A stretch of 64,000 nucleotides of DNA from Chloroflexota bacterium (GTDB lineage: Bacteria > Chloroflexota > Anaerolineae > Aggregatilineales > Phototrophicaceae). The position numbers were made by a program, and so were the translations under genes. The notes beneath the pieces were generated by a model. It did no database searches. It saw only the letters and a program-made list of their open reading frames with translations, and had not been told where the DNA came from. The stretch lies in the NCBI GenBank assembly GCA_026707745.1, contig JAPOWG010000006.1, positions 1 through 64,000 on the forward strand. Direction: 5' to 3'. Of the stretch, positions 27,984-36,456 are shown piece by piece. Numbering within the stretch: the first letter of the stretch is position 1; every line of letters starts with the position of its first letter.

Positions 27984-28928
27984 TTAGCAAGACAGGTTTT
28001 CCACGCGCGTATCCGACAGCATCCGCAGATAGTGGCTGTAACTGAACTGCGCCCCGCCGGCGTACAAAGCGTTGACAGTACCGGCTGCTACCCCGCTGCG
28101 GATTGCTTCGGCATGGCTTTGGCCGCGCGCCAATGCTGTCACGATGCCGGCGTGAAGACAATCCCCGCTGGCGATAGGATCAACCGCTTGGATTCCTGGC
28201 GGCGTCGCCTTGAGGAATGCATCCTTGGTGAACAGCAGCGCGCCTTCCGCCCCCAGCGAAACAACAACGATCTGGATGCCATCGTTGAGCAAGGCTTTGG
28301 CGGCGTCAATGACCTCCCTCCGCTTTTGAACATCAAGTTTCATCGCGGCCGCCAGCTCCTCCGCATTCACCTTGATGGCGAAGGGCCTGGCCGCGATCGC
28401 ATTCGAAAGCGCCCGGCCGCTGCTATCGATCCAAACGCGCTTGCCCAAGGCCTTCAGGCGCCCTATGGCATCTGCCGGGGCATCTGCCGGTACGCCTTCC
28501 GGCACGCTGCCGCAAAAGCAGATCGCGCTCACAGTCTGGCTTTCCGCGACTCGACAGACATCGTCCGCCAACGCGCGCCAATCAGAGCTCCCGACCTGTC
28601 CGGATTCATTGATGACCGTCGAAACGCCATCCGCGTTGGCAATGATTGTGCAGGTTCTGGTTTCGCCATCGAACCAGGTCCATTCGGCCTTATAACCCGC
28701 TTCCTGCACCATCGCCGCCACCATGCGCCCGGTATGCCCGCCCAGCAAACCCATCGACAGGGGACGACCGCCGAGGATCTTCACAGCTCGCATCATGTTG
28801 AGTCCCTTGCCGCCTGGCACGACTACGCCGCGACTGATGCGCGAAATATGTCCTACGGCAAAATCGGGCACAACAAGCGTGCGATCCAAAGCGGCATTGG
28901 GCGTCACGCAGATGATCTTGTCGGTCAC
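27984..28928 (-). CDS. PfkB-family sugar kinase (1-phosphofructokinase/tagatose-6-phosphate kinase group)
   Basis: A 314-residue ribokinase-fold kinase. The first PfkB signature is present as GGKGLNMMRAVKILGG near residue 40, and the catalytic C-terminal signature as DPIASGDCLHAG near 250, with the Asp base kept and Ala-Ser-Gly in place of the usual Gly-Ala-Gly. The N-terminus IICVTPNAALDRT is typical of the FruK/LacC subgroup, which phosphorylates fructose 1-phosphate or tagatose 6-phosphate. The GTG at 28928 is chosen because similarity starts there and AGGCGAG precedes it. No PTS gene is nearby, so a tagatose/fucose-type or other hexose-phosphate route is possible. Confidence 0.88.
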   Translation of the reverse strand: MTDKIICVTPNAALDRTLVVPDFAVGHISRISRGVVVPGGKGLNMMRAVKILGGRPLSMGLLGGHTGRMVAAMVQEAGYKAEWTWFDGETRTCTIIANADGVSTVINESGQVGSSDWRALADDVCRVAESQTVSAICFCGSVPEGVPADAPADAIGRLKALGKRVWIDSSGRALSNAIAARPFAIKVNAEELAAAMKLDVQKRREVIDAAKALLNDGIQIVVVSLGAEGALLFTKDAFLKATPPGIQAVDPIASGDCLHAGIVTALARGQSHAEAIRSGVAAGTVNALYAGGAQFSYSHYLRMLSDTRVENLSC

Positions 28929-29033
28929 TGTCTCGCCTGCTTCTCTGCTATAACGGCATCGCCCTACCCTAGCCCAATCGTCGGCCGAGGACAAGCTGAG
29001 ACCTGCGATTGTAATACGCGACGGTCTGCCACT

Positions 29034-29061
29034 TTGCCGCTCTTTCACTCCTAGCTACAAT
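29034..29061 (+). promoter_or_regulatory. Promoter of the FHA-protein gene
   Basis: TTGCCG (29034-29039), a 16-base spacer and TACAAT (29056-29061) form a reasonable sigma-70 promoter. The ATG at 29118 is about 50 bases downstream of the expected start point, with GGGAGC as ribosome site. Confidence 0.5.
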
Positions 29062-29117
29062 ACGACGAACCCGGTTGGCTGACTCGTCGCAAGATTTCAC
29101 GGGAGCTGAGCATAGCC

Positions 29118-31085
29118 ATGTATGGTCGACTCGACGTCCACGAGCCCGCAGGGGCAATTAAGAGCTATCGTTTATCGAAGGAAGTGACAACCATCGGCAC
29201 TGCTGCCGACAATGGGATCGTCCTTGCTGATCCGTCGGTATCCGATCGACATTGTCGCCTGCAACTGCTGGATGGCCTGGTCCATGCAATCAATCTCGAC
29301 CCCTTGGCCGGCATCATGTTCGCCGGATCGCATGTGCGAGACAGCTTGCCGCGCCCGATGAGAGAAGTTACGGAACTCGCGCTTGGCAAGACCAAGATCG
29401 TATTCTACCCCAGTGACAGCCAACCTACGCTCCCGATGGCTTCCATTAGCGAGAACACACGGCCGATAAGGGCCTCGCTTCATGTCGAACTGGAGAAAAC
29501 CGTCCTTGACGTCTACCCGGCGTCCAGCAGTTCCCTGGAAATCGCTGTGACCAACCGGGGCGCCCAGGAGATAACGTTTACGATTGACGTCGACGGCCTG
29601 CCGGTGAACTGGGCCAAGCTGAGCCAATCTTCAGGGCGGCTTGACGGCGATGATACGGCCTTCATTATTTTGAGCGTGGCGCCGGCGCGTCGCGCCGACA
29701 TCGAGCCCGGGGAGTACCCCGCCACCATCGTCATGCGCACAACTGATAATGATGACTCGGACCTGCTTGTGGGGCTGATGGTCAGGCTGCATGGTTTTGG
29801 CGGCTTGAGCCTGGCGGTGGAACCGGCGCTTGTGCGAGAGGGCAAGTCCTTGCAACTCTTCATGCTTAATCAAGGCAACGAAGACCTGCGACTCGCGCTC
29901 AGCGCGGGGGATCCGGAAGGCCAACTTGATATTGACCTCATGGAACGCGGCGTTCAGCTCGCGGCCGGTCAGCGCGGGATCGTTTCTTGTCGCGTTGCCG
30001 CGCGGGACCGCCCCTTGCTTGGCAAGTCTCGTGAAATTCCCTTTGCGCTGCTTGTACAGGCTGACAACGACTCCGCCTATCTGGCGGCGATCCCGGCGGG
30101 CGTCCTGGTCAAGCCGAGACTGTCCGCCCGTCATATTGGAGCCGCTATCGTACTGATTGCCGCCTTCGCGATGACGCTATTTGCCTTGCTGGCGCGCAGA
30201 CCGCCGCCCGAAATAAGCTCTTTCGCGATTTCGGAATCACAGGTGGCCCGTGGAACAACCGTGGAGTTGAACTGGCAAGCCAGCTTCGCGGAGCGCTTTG
30301 TCATCGAAATTGATCGCGCCCCGATAGCGGAATTGGATGCCGACGCGGGATTTTTTGCTCTGTCAACCGCCGACTACGCCGATCCGATTGAAGTCGCTTT
30401 GATCGCTGTAGCGGACGAATTAACGGATATAGAGAAGCGACAGCTGGACGTATATCAACCGGTGACGATCACGCATTTTGAAGCCGATCGGGGGCAAATG
30501 TTCCGCAAGGTTGAGGGTGAGTTGCTCGTAACCTGGCGAACTGAAGGCGCCGTGTCGAGCGACCTGCGCTTTCCGTCGCAATTCAACATTGTCTCCGAAG
30601 AAGACCCGGGCGGAGGTACCCGCAAAATGGTCTTGCGTGGCGTGCCCGAAACGGACTTTGACCTGGTTCTCGCCGCTCAGGACGAGATTGGAACGCGTAT
30701 CGAACGCCGTATCAGCGTCAAAACTGCCGACCCCGAATGCGCCCCTTTGCGCGACCTGTCCTTGTTCGCCGGCCCAGGCAGACTGTACGACCAGGTGAAA
30801 CTCGCGTTGCGCAACGTGCCGGTACTGGTCCTTGGCAGCACCGAAGCCAGAGATTGGATGCTCGTCGAGCTTGCTAGTGGAGAACATGGTTGGGGCAGGC
30901 TCAGCGACTTTTTCTGCGTCGGCTTTGATCCGACCGCTTTGACCGTGATCTCTGATCTGCCGCCTTTGCCAAAGGCGACTCCAACTCGGACGCCAGAACC
31001 TGCATTGTCCCCCACCCCCGCGGATGCCGCGTCGCCCGCCGTCACGCCAGATGCAACGACTGCTGCGACAGCCGCTGAAACCTAG
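29118..31085 (+). CDS. FHA-domain protein with one membrane helix and extracytoplasmic part
   Basis: A 655-residue protein. Residues 15-95 form an FHA phosphothreonine-binding domain (IGTAADNGIVLADPSVSDRH, with the conserved S-x2-H). Residues 110-335 are beta-rich, like the immunoglobulin-type repeats often linked to bacterial cell-surface proteins. A membrane helix is at about 343-362, followed by two beta domains, then an SH3-like segment near 570-610 (GRLYDQVKLALRNVPVLVLG) and a Pro/Thr/Ala-rich tail of about 40 residues. The FHA side should be in the cytoplasm and could bind a target of a Ser/Thr kinase such as the one at 42237. Exact function is unknown. Confidence 0.75.
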   Translation: MYGRLDVHEPAGAIKSYRLSKEVTTIGTAADNGIVLADPSVSDRHCRLQLLDGLVHAINLDPLAGIMFAGSHVRDSLPRPMREVTELALGKTKIVFYPSDSQPTLPMASISENTRPIRASLHVELEKTVLDVYPASSSSLEIAVTNRGAQEITFTIDVDGLPVNWAKLSQSSGRLDGDDTAFIILSVAPARRADIEPGEYPATIVMRTTDNDDSDLLVGLMVRLHGFGGLSLAVEPALVREGKSLQLFMLNQGNEDLRLALSAGDPEGQLDIDLMERGVQLAAGQRGIVSCRVAARDRPLLGKSREIPFALLVQADNDSAYLAAIPAGVLVKPRLSARHIGAAIVLIAAFAMTLFALLARRPPPEISSFAISESQVARGTTVELNWQASFAERFVIEIDRAPIAELDADAGFFALSTADYADPIEVALIAVADELTDIEKRQLDVYQPVTITHFEADRGQMFRKVEGELLVTWRTEGAVSSDLRFPSQFNIVSEEDPGGGTRKMVLRGVPETDFDLVLAAQDEIGTRIERRISVKTADPECAPLRDLSLFAGPGRLYDQVKLALRNVPVLVLGSTEARDWMLVELASGEHGWGRLSDFFCVGFDPTALTVISDLPPLPKATPTRTPEPALSPTPADAASPAVTPDATTAATAAET

Positions 31086-31125
31086 GCTCAATATCGAAAG
31101 CTGCCGATGGCAAGCCCGAGCAAAA

Positions 31126-31563
31126 TTACTCCGACATCGCTAGAGGCAGACCTTCCCTTTCCCAGTACTCGATGCCGCCGATCATTTCCTTTACCCTGTA
31201 CCCCAACCGAGCTAGCTTGAGCGCGGCTTTGCTTGATCCGTTGCACCCGGGCCCCCAACAGTAAACAACGAAGAGCGTATCTGCCGGATAAGGTTCCAGT
31301 CGCGTCCGGTCAATTGAACTGTGAGGCATGCTAATCGCGCCGACAACGTGCTTTTCCCGGTAAGCAGCCCAAGAGCGCGCATCCAAAAGCACGAAACCTG
31401 TTTTGTCCTTTTCTATGTCGGCGTATACATCGGCCGGATCTGTTTCATAGCGTAGTTTGCTTTCGAAAAATTCTTGCGCCTCCCAACCAGTATCCACGCC
31501 AGCCGCCTCTGCTTCGTTTATGGACTGCATTTGCATTACCTTGTTCCCGTCTTCAACTGACAT
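31126..31563 (-). CDS. Rhodanese-like domain protein
   Basis: A 145-residue single-domain protein. The rhodanese fold is visible as FVLLDARSWAAYREKHVVGA near residue 58 and the active-site loop VVYCWGPGCNGSSKAA near 103, followed by the closing GGIEYWEREG. The first Cys of the loop is the expected persulfide carrier; a second Cys five residues later is unusual but known. Such proteins move sulfane sulfur or sense redox state. It is divergent from the LysR gene (82 bases apart), a common regulator-target layout. Confidence 0.85.
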   Translation of the reverse strand: MSVEDGNKVMQMQSINEAEAAGVDTGWEAQEFFESKLRYETDPADVYADIEKDKTGFVLLDARSWAAYREKHVVGAISMPHSSIDRTRLEPYPADTLFVVYCWGPGCNGSSKAALKLARLGYRVKEMIGGIEYWEREGLPLAMSE

Positions 31564-31644
31564 TACGATAATAATAGGCGAACATTGACATATGCGTCGC
31601 GCACGATTTCTGAAAGCAACTATCAGCTTTTCCGAAGGCTAACT

Positions 31645-32505
31645 ATGGACCTGTATCATTTGAGGACCTTCGTCGCCGTGATTGATTGCGGCTCGATCTC
31701 CGGCGCGGCGCGGCGCCTGGCGCGGACCCCCTCCTCCGTTAGTTCACACGTGAAAGCCCTTGAGCATGAGTTTCAAGTGGAACTCTTCGAGCGCACCAGC
31801 CGCGGCGTCTCGCTCACGCATGCGGGAGCGCGCTTGGAAACCTATGCCAGAAAGACCCTGCAAGCGGCCGACGACTTCGCTGTTCAAGCCGCATCCCGCC
31901 GGCAAGCAGTCGCTGGCAAGATGAAACTCGCGTTAAGTGTTTCGGACGCGCTCTTTGATCTGCCGGCTTTTGCTCTAAAGATGCGAAAGCGCTATCCGGC
32001 AATCGGGCTGAAGTTCGCGCGCTCAGAGACAGCGAGAATTCTCGATGGCATCATAAAGGACGAACTTGACATTGGCATAGTCTACGGCCAATCTGACGAT
32101 CCAGAGTTGCGCGCGCATCGCCTGGGACACGCCCAGTTGGTCGTCTGCATTCCGGCACACTGGGCTGACAAGATTGATACATCCTGGAATGCCTTGGGCG
32201 ATTTGCCCTGGATCAACACCGGCGATTATTGTCCCTTCCAGGACCTGCTAGATAACATGTTTCTGACCCACAATATCCAGCCGCCGCAGTATATCAGGTC
32301 CGACGACGAGCGCACGCGCCTGCAATTGGTTTGCGGCGGCCTGGGCATTTCGCTACTCGAGCAAAGCGAAGCCAAGCATCCGGATGTGCTCGCGCCGGAC
32401 TTGACGCCGGTATGTTGCAGCATTTCCCTCGTTTATCGCGCTCGTCGCCAGCACGAGCCCATGATACGAGCCGTGCGCGAGATGATTACCTCGTTGAGCC
32501 ATTGA
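31645..32505 (+). CDS. LysR-family transcriptional regulator
   Basis: A 286-residue regulator. Residues 1-60 form the winged helix-turn-helix (LRTFVAVIDCGSISGAARRL, then SSVSSHVKALEHEF), and residues 90-285 the two-lobed effector-binding domain. The ATG at 31645 is chosen over 31585 because the family N-terminus (MDLYHLRTF) begins there. Divergent orientation to the rhodanese gene suggests it controls that gene and itself through the shared region. The effector is unknown. Confidence 0.9.
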   Translation: MDLYHLRTFVAVIDCGSISGAARRLARTPSSVSSHVKALEHEFQVELFERTSRGVSLTHAGARLETYARKTLQAADDFAVQAASRRQAVAGKMKLALSVSDALFDLPAFALKMRKRYPAIGLKFARSETARILDGIIKDELDIGIVYGQSDDPELRAHRLGHAQLVVCIPAHWADKIDTSWNALGDLPWINTGDYCPFQDLLDNMFLTHNIQPPQYIRSDDERTRLQLVCGGLGISLLEQSEAKHPDVLAPDLTPVCCSISLVYRARRQHEPMIRAVREMITSLSH

Positions 32506-32620
32506 GCCGCTATCCGCCAGCCGCCAGCAGAGCCCTGTCTTTTCACGCGCACAGATATCCACTCGGAACAAGAGGCCTATCTAATTCGATGGATGCGATT
32601 GGTCCAGCGAATCATAATCA

Positions 32621-32655
32621 ACTCTGTGTCCTCGGTATCCTCGGTGGTGAAAACC
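32621..32655. repeat. CTCGGTG-type short repeat
   Basis: The motif GTCCTCGGTATCCTCGGTGG is a tandem pattern of the kind also seen at 172-206, 36294-36345 and 62815-62845. Such TCCTCGGTG-TCCTCGGTGG-TGAA segments are scattered in intergenic DNA of the window. Function is unknown. The rest of the 288-base gap contains the chelatase promoter. Confidence 0.55.
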
Positions 32656-32720
32656 CTTTACGACGCCGAAAGCAGGGGGCAAAACTACACAATTAGACAC
32701 TCCCCGGAACAAGCTAACAA

Positions 32721-32749
32721 TTGCCAGCGCCTGTCCCGTAGCGTATAAT
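32721..32749 (+). promoter_or_regulatory. Strong sigma-70 promoter of the chelatase gene
   Basis: TTGCCA (32721-32726), a 17-base spacer, and TATAAT (32744-32749). The predicted leader of about 38 bases carries AAGGA at 32776. This is one of the clearest promoters in the window and shows that the AAA+ and VWA parts are driven from a single start. Confidence 0.75.
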
Positions 32750-32793
32750 GGCGCATTCAGTTTATCGCTATCGACAAGGACCGGACATTCTCA

Positions 32794-33915
32794 ATGAGCA
32801 ATAGACCGCCCGTTTATCCCTTCACTGCAATTGTCGGACAAGATTTGATGAAGCTCGCGCTTATCCTTAACGCCATTGACATGCGCATTGGAGGCGTCTT
32901 GATTCGCGGCGAGCGCGGCACCGGCAAATCGACCGCTGCCCGCGCGCTTGCGGCGCTATTGCCACAAATCAGCGTGATTTCCGATTCGCCCTTTAATGAC
33001 GATCCCGGCCGACCCGAGTCCTGGTCGGATTTCGCGCGGCAAAAATACCAGGAAACGGACGAGATCCCGGTCGCCAGTCGGCGCATCAGCTTCGTCGATC
33101 TGCCTGTTAGCGCCACCGAAGACCGCGTGGTCGGTACGCTTGATATTGAAAAAGCCATTCAGTTCGGCGAGCGCCATTTCGAAACCGGCGTCCTCGCCAA
33201 CGCCAACCGCGGCATCCTTTACGTCGACGAGATCAACTTGCTCGACGATCACATCGTCGACCTGCTGCTCGATAGCGCCGCCATGGGTGTCAATATCGTC
33301 GAAAGAGAAGGCATCAGTTTCAGCCACCCGGCGCGCTTCATCCTTGTCGGCACCATGAATCCGGAAGAGGGCGATCTGCGACCGCAATTGCTCGATCGAT
33401 TCGCGCTTTCGGTAGACGTCACGGGTATCAAAGACGCGGCGGAGCGTATCGAAATCCTGGAACGTCATATCGCCTACGAGAACGATCCCCTCGACTTCAA
33501 AGCCGAGTGGGAACCCGTGGACCAACGATTGTCGGGGCGCATCGCCTCCGCTCGCGAAATCATCGACGACGTGACCCATACCACCAGCGATCTGCGCGTC
33601 ATCGCCAGCATCACGAGCGACCTGCGCGTTGACGGCCACCGCGCCGATCTGGTGATCTTGAAGGCCGCGCGCGCGCATGCCGCCTACGAAGGCCGCACAG
33701 CCATCAACGATCGCGATATCACCTTGGCGATCCGCCTGACGATTCCGCATCGCCTCAAACGCGGTCCCTTCAGCGACGCCCAGGCCGACCTCAACGCCGT
33801 TGAAGCCTCCGTCGATGACAAACGGCAGGAAATCGCGGAAGGCGAAGAAGCCGGCGAATTCACGGACAAGAGCGACGAACAAGCTGCCCAAAGTAAAAAA
33901 AAAGTGACTCCGTAA
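32794..33915 (+). CDS. Mg/Co-chelatase AAA+ subunit (ChlI/BchI-like); first frame of a frameshifted gene
   Basis: A 373-residue product in the zero frame. It is an AAA+ ATPase of the magnesium/cobalt chelatase family, with Walker A GERGTGKST at residues 39-47, Walker B ILYVDEINLL (Asp145), a sensor-1-type GTMNPEEG near 190, and the C-terminal helical lid. ATP use by this motor drives metal insertion into a tetrapyrrole with a separate large subunit (BchH or CobN), which is not in this window. After an acidic linker the frame reads AGT AAA AAA AAA GTG and stops at 33915. Slipping back one base on the A9 run continues straight into the VWA frame, giving a 692-residue ChlD-type protein. Cobaltochelatase is more likely than chlorophyll synthesis, as no phototrophy gene is seen. 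Confidence 0.9.
   Translation: MSNRPPVYPFTAIVGQDLMKLALILNAIDMRIGGVLIRGERGTGKSTAARALAALLPQISVISDSPFNDDPGRPESWSDFARQKYQETDEIPVASRRISFVDLPVSATEDRVVGTLDIEKAIQFGERHFETGVLANANRGILYVDEINLLDDHIVDLLLDSAAMGVNIVEREGISFSHPARFILVGTMNPEEGDLRPQLLDRFALSVDVTGIKDAAERIEILERHIAYENDPLDFKAEWEPVDQRLSGRIASAREIIDDVTHTTSDLRVIASITSDLRVDGHRADLVILKAARAHAAYEGRTAINDRDITLAIRLTIPHRLKRGPFSDAQADLNAVEASVDDKRQEIAEGEEAGEFTDKSDEQAAQSKKKVTP
33895..33904 (+). other. A9G slippery run joining the AAA+ and VWA frames
   Basis: Nine A followed by G. In the zero frame the codons are three AAA; a tandem tRNA-Lys slip on A-AAA-AAA moves the ribosome to the -1 frame, which is open from here to 34871. A run of nine A can equally cause RNA polymerase slippage. 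Homopolymer sequencing error is the main alternative. -1 programmed shifts that make small and medium chelatase subunits from a single chlD gene have been described in other bacteria, which supports a real function. Confidence 0.7.
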
Positions 33916-34871
33916 GCAGCGAAGGCGAGCCGCAAGAACAGGAGCTAAGCCAGACCGAGGCCGCTCCACAGGATGTCTTCCCAACATCGGATGCCCGCTG
34001 GTGGGAAGGCGGTCAGCAATTCGAATCCAAAGCCGAGTTCGAAACGCGCAAGCTCAACACGCAACTGGATCGCATGACGCGCCGTCAATCCGGGCGACGC
34101 TCAACCACGCGTACCGATCGCAAACGCGGTCGCTATGTCCGCGCCAAGCAAGCTGGCGAGAAGCCCCGCGACATCGCCTTTGACGCCACCTTGCGCGCCG
34201 CCGCCCCCTTTCAAGTCGAACGAACGGAGCAAAAGGACGAAACCGGCATGGCTTATGCCCTGCGCAAAACCGACTTGCAGGAAAAAGTGCGCGTGCGCAA
34301 AGCGTCCAATTTGATCATGTTCACGGTGGACGCTTCCTGGAGCATGGCCGTATCCGAGCGCATGCAAGCCACCAAAGGGGCGATCATGTCGCTTTTGACC
34401 GATGCCTACCAGCGCCGCGACCGCGTCGGTCTGGTCGTCTTTCAAAAGGACCGCGCCTCGCTGGTATTACCGCCTACCAATTCTGTCGTGCTGGCCAAGC
34501 AAGCCATGACAGATATTCCCGTCGGCGGCAAAACGCCGCTTTCCGCCGGGCTGCTCATGACATACGAAGCGGTCATGCGCGAGAAAAATCTGAATCCCGA
34601 TGTTATGCCTATGATGATTTTGCTCACCGACGGCGCCGGCAACGTATCCATCAGCGATTCCATCTCGCCGCAGGAAGAAGCGCATTCCATCGCGCGCAAA
34701 ATCCACGAAGCCGAGATCCGTACCGTGACGATCAATATGGAGCACGTCGCCTTTGACCAGGGCTTGGCGCAGCGCCTGGCCGATCAACTCGGCGGCCCCT
34801 GCTATACCCTGGCCCAGATCCGCGCCGAAAGCCTCTTGAATACGGTCCGTGCGGAAATGGATAAAATGTAG
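33903..34871 (+). CDS. Chelatase VWA part (ChlD/BchD-like), -1 frame continuation
   Basis: This frame runs open from the A9 site to the stop at 34871 and encodes about 322 residues. The first 110 or so are an acidic, then Arg/Lys-rich linker (RRQSGRRSTTRTDRKRGR), as in ChlD. A von Willebrand A domain follows with a complete metal-ion-dependent adhesion site: DASWS, the GGKTPL threonine and LLTDGAGN. In ChlD/CobT-type proteins this domain contacts the large chelatase subunit. An ATG at 34074 could start a separate product, but it lies deep in the linker with no ribosome site, so a fusion made by frameshifting fits better. The 34849 extension of the next gene overlaps its end. Confidence 0.88.
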   Translation, partial: SDSVSSEGEPQEQELSQTEAAPQDVFPTSDARWWEGGQQFESKAEFETRKLNTQLDRMTRRQSGRRSTTRTDRKRGRYVRAKQAGEKPRDIAFDATLRAAAPFQVERTEQKDETGMAYALRKTDLQEKVRVRKASNLIMFTVDASWSMAVSERMQATKGAIMSLLTDAYQRRDRVGLVVFQKDRASLVLPPTNSVVLAKQAMTDIPVGGKTPLSAGLLMTYEAVMREKNLNPDVMPMMILLTDGAGNVSISDSISPQEEAHSIARKIHEAEIRTVTINMEHVAFDQGLAQRLADQLGGPCYTLAQIRAESLLNTVRAEMDKM

Positions 34872-34911
34872 CACAATTGAATTAGCGAATCAGATTGTAT
34901 CGGGGCAGATC

Positions 34912-36000
34912 ATGAAACGGATACGGGTCGTCGAAATCTCGGGCAGCGCCTTTGACATGGGCTGGCAGCACGGCAAGCGCTTCCACGACGAAATCCACAT
35001 GTTCACCGAAGACCGGCTTCGGCTCTGCCAAGATCCCAACTGGACCGGGCACAGCCTTTCGCGCGAAGCGATAATCGCCCTGGCGGAAGCTTGCGTGGTC
35101 GAACATCAGGCCTACGCGCCCGATCTCATGGAAGAATTGGCTGGCATGGCGGACGCCACCGGGCTAAGCCCGGCGGAACTGGTCATCAACAACGGTTTTA
35201 CCGATTTCATTGATGTGGTCTACAACCTGGGCGGCGTCGCTGTCCCCGCCGCGCCGCCGCTGGCATCCGACAACTGCACCGCTTTCATGGTCCCCAAGGA
35301 CCGCAGCGCGACCGGGCAAGCCTTCTTCGGCCAAACCTGGGATATGCACGCGTCGGCGACTCCCTATGTAATTTTGCTGCGCGGCGCGCCGCAAGGCGCT
35401 CCCGAATTTCTCACCTTCACCATCACCGGCTGCGTCGGCATGATCGGCATGAATAGCGCCGGCATCGCCGTCGGCATCAACAATCTGATGGCCACCGACG
35501 GTCAGATCGGCGTCACTTGGCCCTTTGTCGTGCGCAAGGTCTTGCAGCAGGACAATCTCGACGATGCGCTCGAATGCGTGACCGAAGCCAAATTGGCCGG
35601 GGCGCACAATTATCTGCTGATGGACCGGGATGGCGCTGGTTATGAGGTCGAAGCCATGTCCACATCGCAATACCTTCATGCCCTCGGCGATGAGACAATC
35701 ACCCATACCAATCATTGCTTGATCCAGCAGAACCTCGACGTCTCGAGAGAGCGCCCGCCGGCATCGCAAAACAGCTCGGAGAATCGATTGCAACGCGCCC
35801 GAGAATTATTGTCGAAAGACCGGATTGAGCTTGATGACCTCGTGTCATTGACGCGCGACGAGACCGCTATCTGCACCCGCCCAACGCCGCCCATGCACGT
35901 GGAGAGCTGTGGTGCTGCCATCATGTGCCCCCCCACGGGAGACTTCTGGTCGGTTTGGGGCATCCCGGCCGACAACGAATACGAACACTTCACCATCTAG
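34912..36000 (+). CDS. C45-family autoproteolytic acyltransferase/hydrolase
   Basis: A 362-residue Ntn-hydrolase of the acyl-CoA:6-aminopenicillanate acyltransferase family. The self-cleavage site is SDNC-TAF, making Cys122 the new N-terminal nucleophile of the mature beta chain. Downstream, FFGQTWDMH and GMIGMNSAGIAVGINNL are typical family segments. Bacterial members hydrolyse or transfer acyl groups on amides; the natural substrate is unknown. The ATG at 34912 is used because family similarity starts with MKRIRVVEISG and GGGGCAG precedes it. It begins 40 bases after the chelatase stop and may be co-transcribed. Confidence 0.85.
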   Translation: MKRIRVVEISGSAFDMGWQHGKRFHDEIHMFTEDRLRLCQDPNWTGHSLSREAIIALAEACVVEHQAYAPDLMEELAGMADATGLSPAELVINNGFTDFIDVVYNLGGVAVPAAPPLASDNCTAFMVPKDRSATGQAFFGQTWDMHASATPYVILLRGAPQGAPEFLTFTITGCVGMIGMNSAGIAVGINNLMATDGQIGVTWPFVVRKVLQQDNLDDALECVTEAKLAGAHNYLLMDRDGAGYEVEAMSTSQYLHALGDETITHTNHCLIQQNLDVSRERPPASQNSSENRLQRARELLSKDRIELDDLVSLTRDETAICTRPTPPMHVESCGAAIMCPPTGDFWSVWGIPADNEYEHFTI

Positions 36001-36080
36001 TCCCTTTCGGCTCACACGCATCCGATCTTGGCCCGCTAGCCTTAACGAGCCCGCCAACCCCCACCCAAAAATCAAAGCGA

Positions 36081-36181
36081 AACCCGTAGGGGCGACCGGC
36101 GGTCAGTGTCTACACGCCCAACACAGCTTGAACCCTACAGACCTATGCCTGAACCCGTAGGGGCGACCTACCAGGTCGCCC
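36081..36181. repeat. Pair of GTAGGGGCGACC repeats with a hairpin
   Basis: Two direct copies of AACCCGTAGGGGCGACC start at about 36081 and 36152. The second continues into a perfect 9-bp hairpin, GGGCGACCT (36161-36169) and AGGTCGCCC (36173-36181), with a 3-base loop. A related palindrome with a different arm occurs at 42075-42094. Next to copy 1 is GGTCAGTGTCTACACGCC, whose inverse resembles a segment near 62333. These are dispersed intergenic palindromes of unknown function. Confidence 0.7.
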
Positions 36182-36397
36182 GAAATCCTACGCGCCCCAC
36201 GTGACCTGCCAAGCACATACGCCGCGATATAAGCCCCTCTCGTAGTGCTGTGTCTACGCGCACCCCTTGTGGGAGAGGGGCTTGGGGTGAGGGCCACCCT
36301 CGGTGGTTAAAATCTCTCTGTGTGCTCTGCGCCTCAGTGGTGAACCCCCCTCCCCAATTAGAGATAGGCGGATTTTGGGCAATCTGTATCAAATCAG
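36182..36397. other. Non-coding stretch with short repeats before alanine dehydrogenase
   Basis: This is the rest of the 456-base gap between the C45 hydrolase and alanine dehydrogenase genes. It holds GTGGGAGAGGGGCTTGGGGT at about 36269 and a CTCGGTGGT segment at 36298, followed by a CTCAGTGGTGAA variant near 36333. No gene is supported; the reading frame 36250-36456 is just an upstream extension of the dehydrogenase frame. Confidence 0.5.
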
Positions 36398-36425
36398 TAG
36401 ACATTTTTCCTACATCATGTACAAT
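36398..36425 (+). promoter_or_regulatory. Promoter of alanine dehydrogenase
   Basis: TAGACA (36398-36403), a 16-base spacer, and TACAAT (36420-36425). The leader of about 25 bases carries CAGGAG before the ATG at 36457. The AT-rich patch here contrasts with the repeats just upstream. Confidence 0.55.
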
Positions 36426-36456
36426 GAGAATAATGCGATTGCACAGGAGAACCTCC

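Noticed and set aside
28032..29054. 340-codon plus-strand frame opposite the PfkB gene
   Set aside because: Antisense to a well-supported sugar kinase; composition is rich in Arg, His and Ala as in shadow frames.
32956..33987. 343-codon minus-strand frame opposite the chelatase gene
   Set aside because: Antisense to the AAA+ domain with full motifs; no similarity of its own.
34074..34871. VWA gene as a separate gene starting at ATG 34074
   Set aside because: The frame is open upstream to the A9 run, the ATG is inside a conserved-type linker and has no ribosome site; a frameshifted fusion explains it better.
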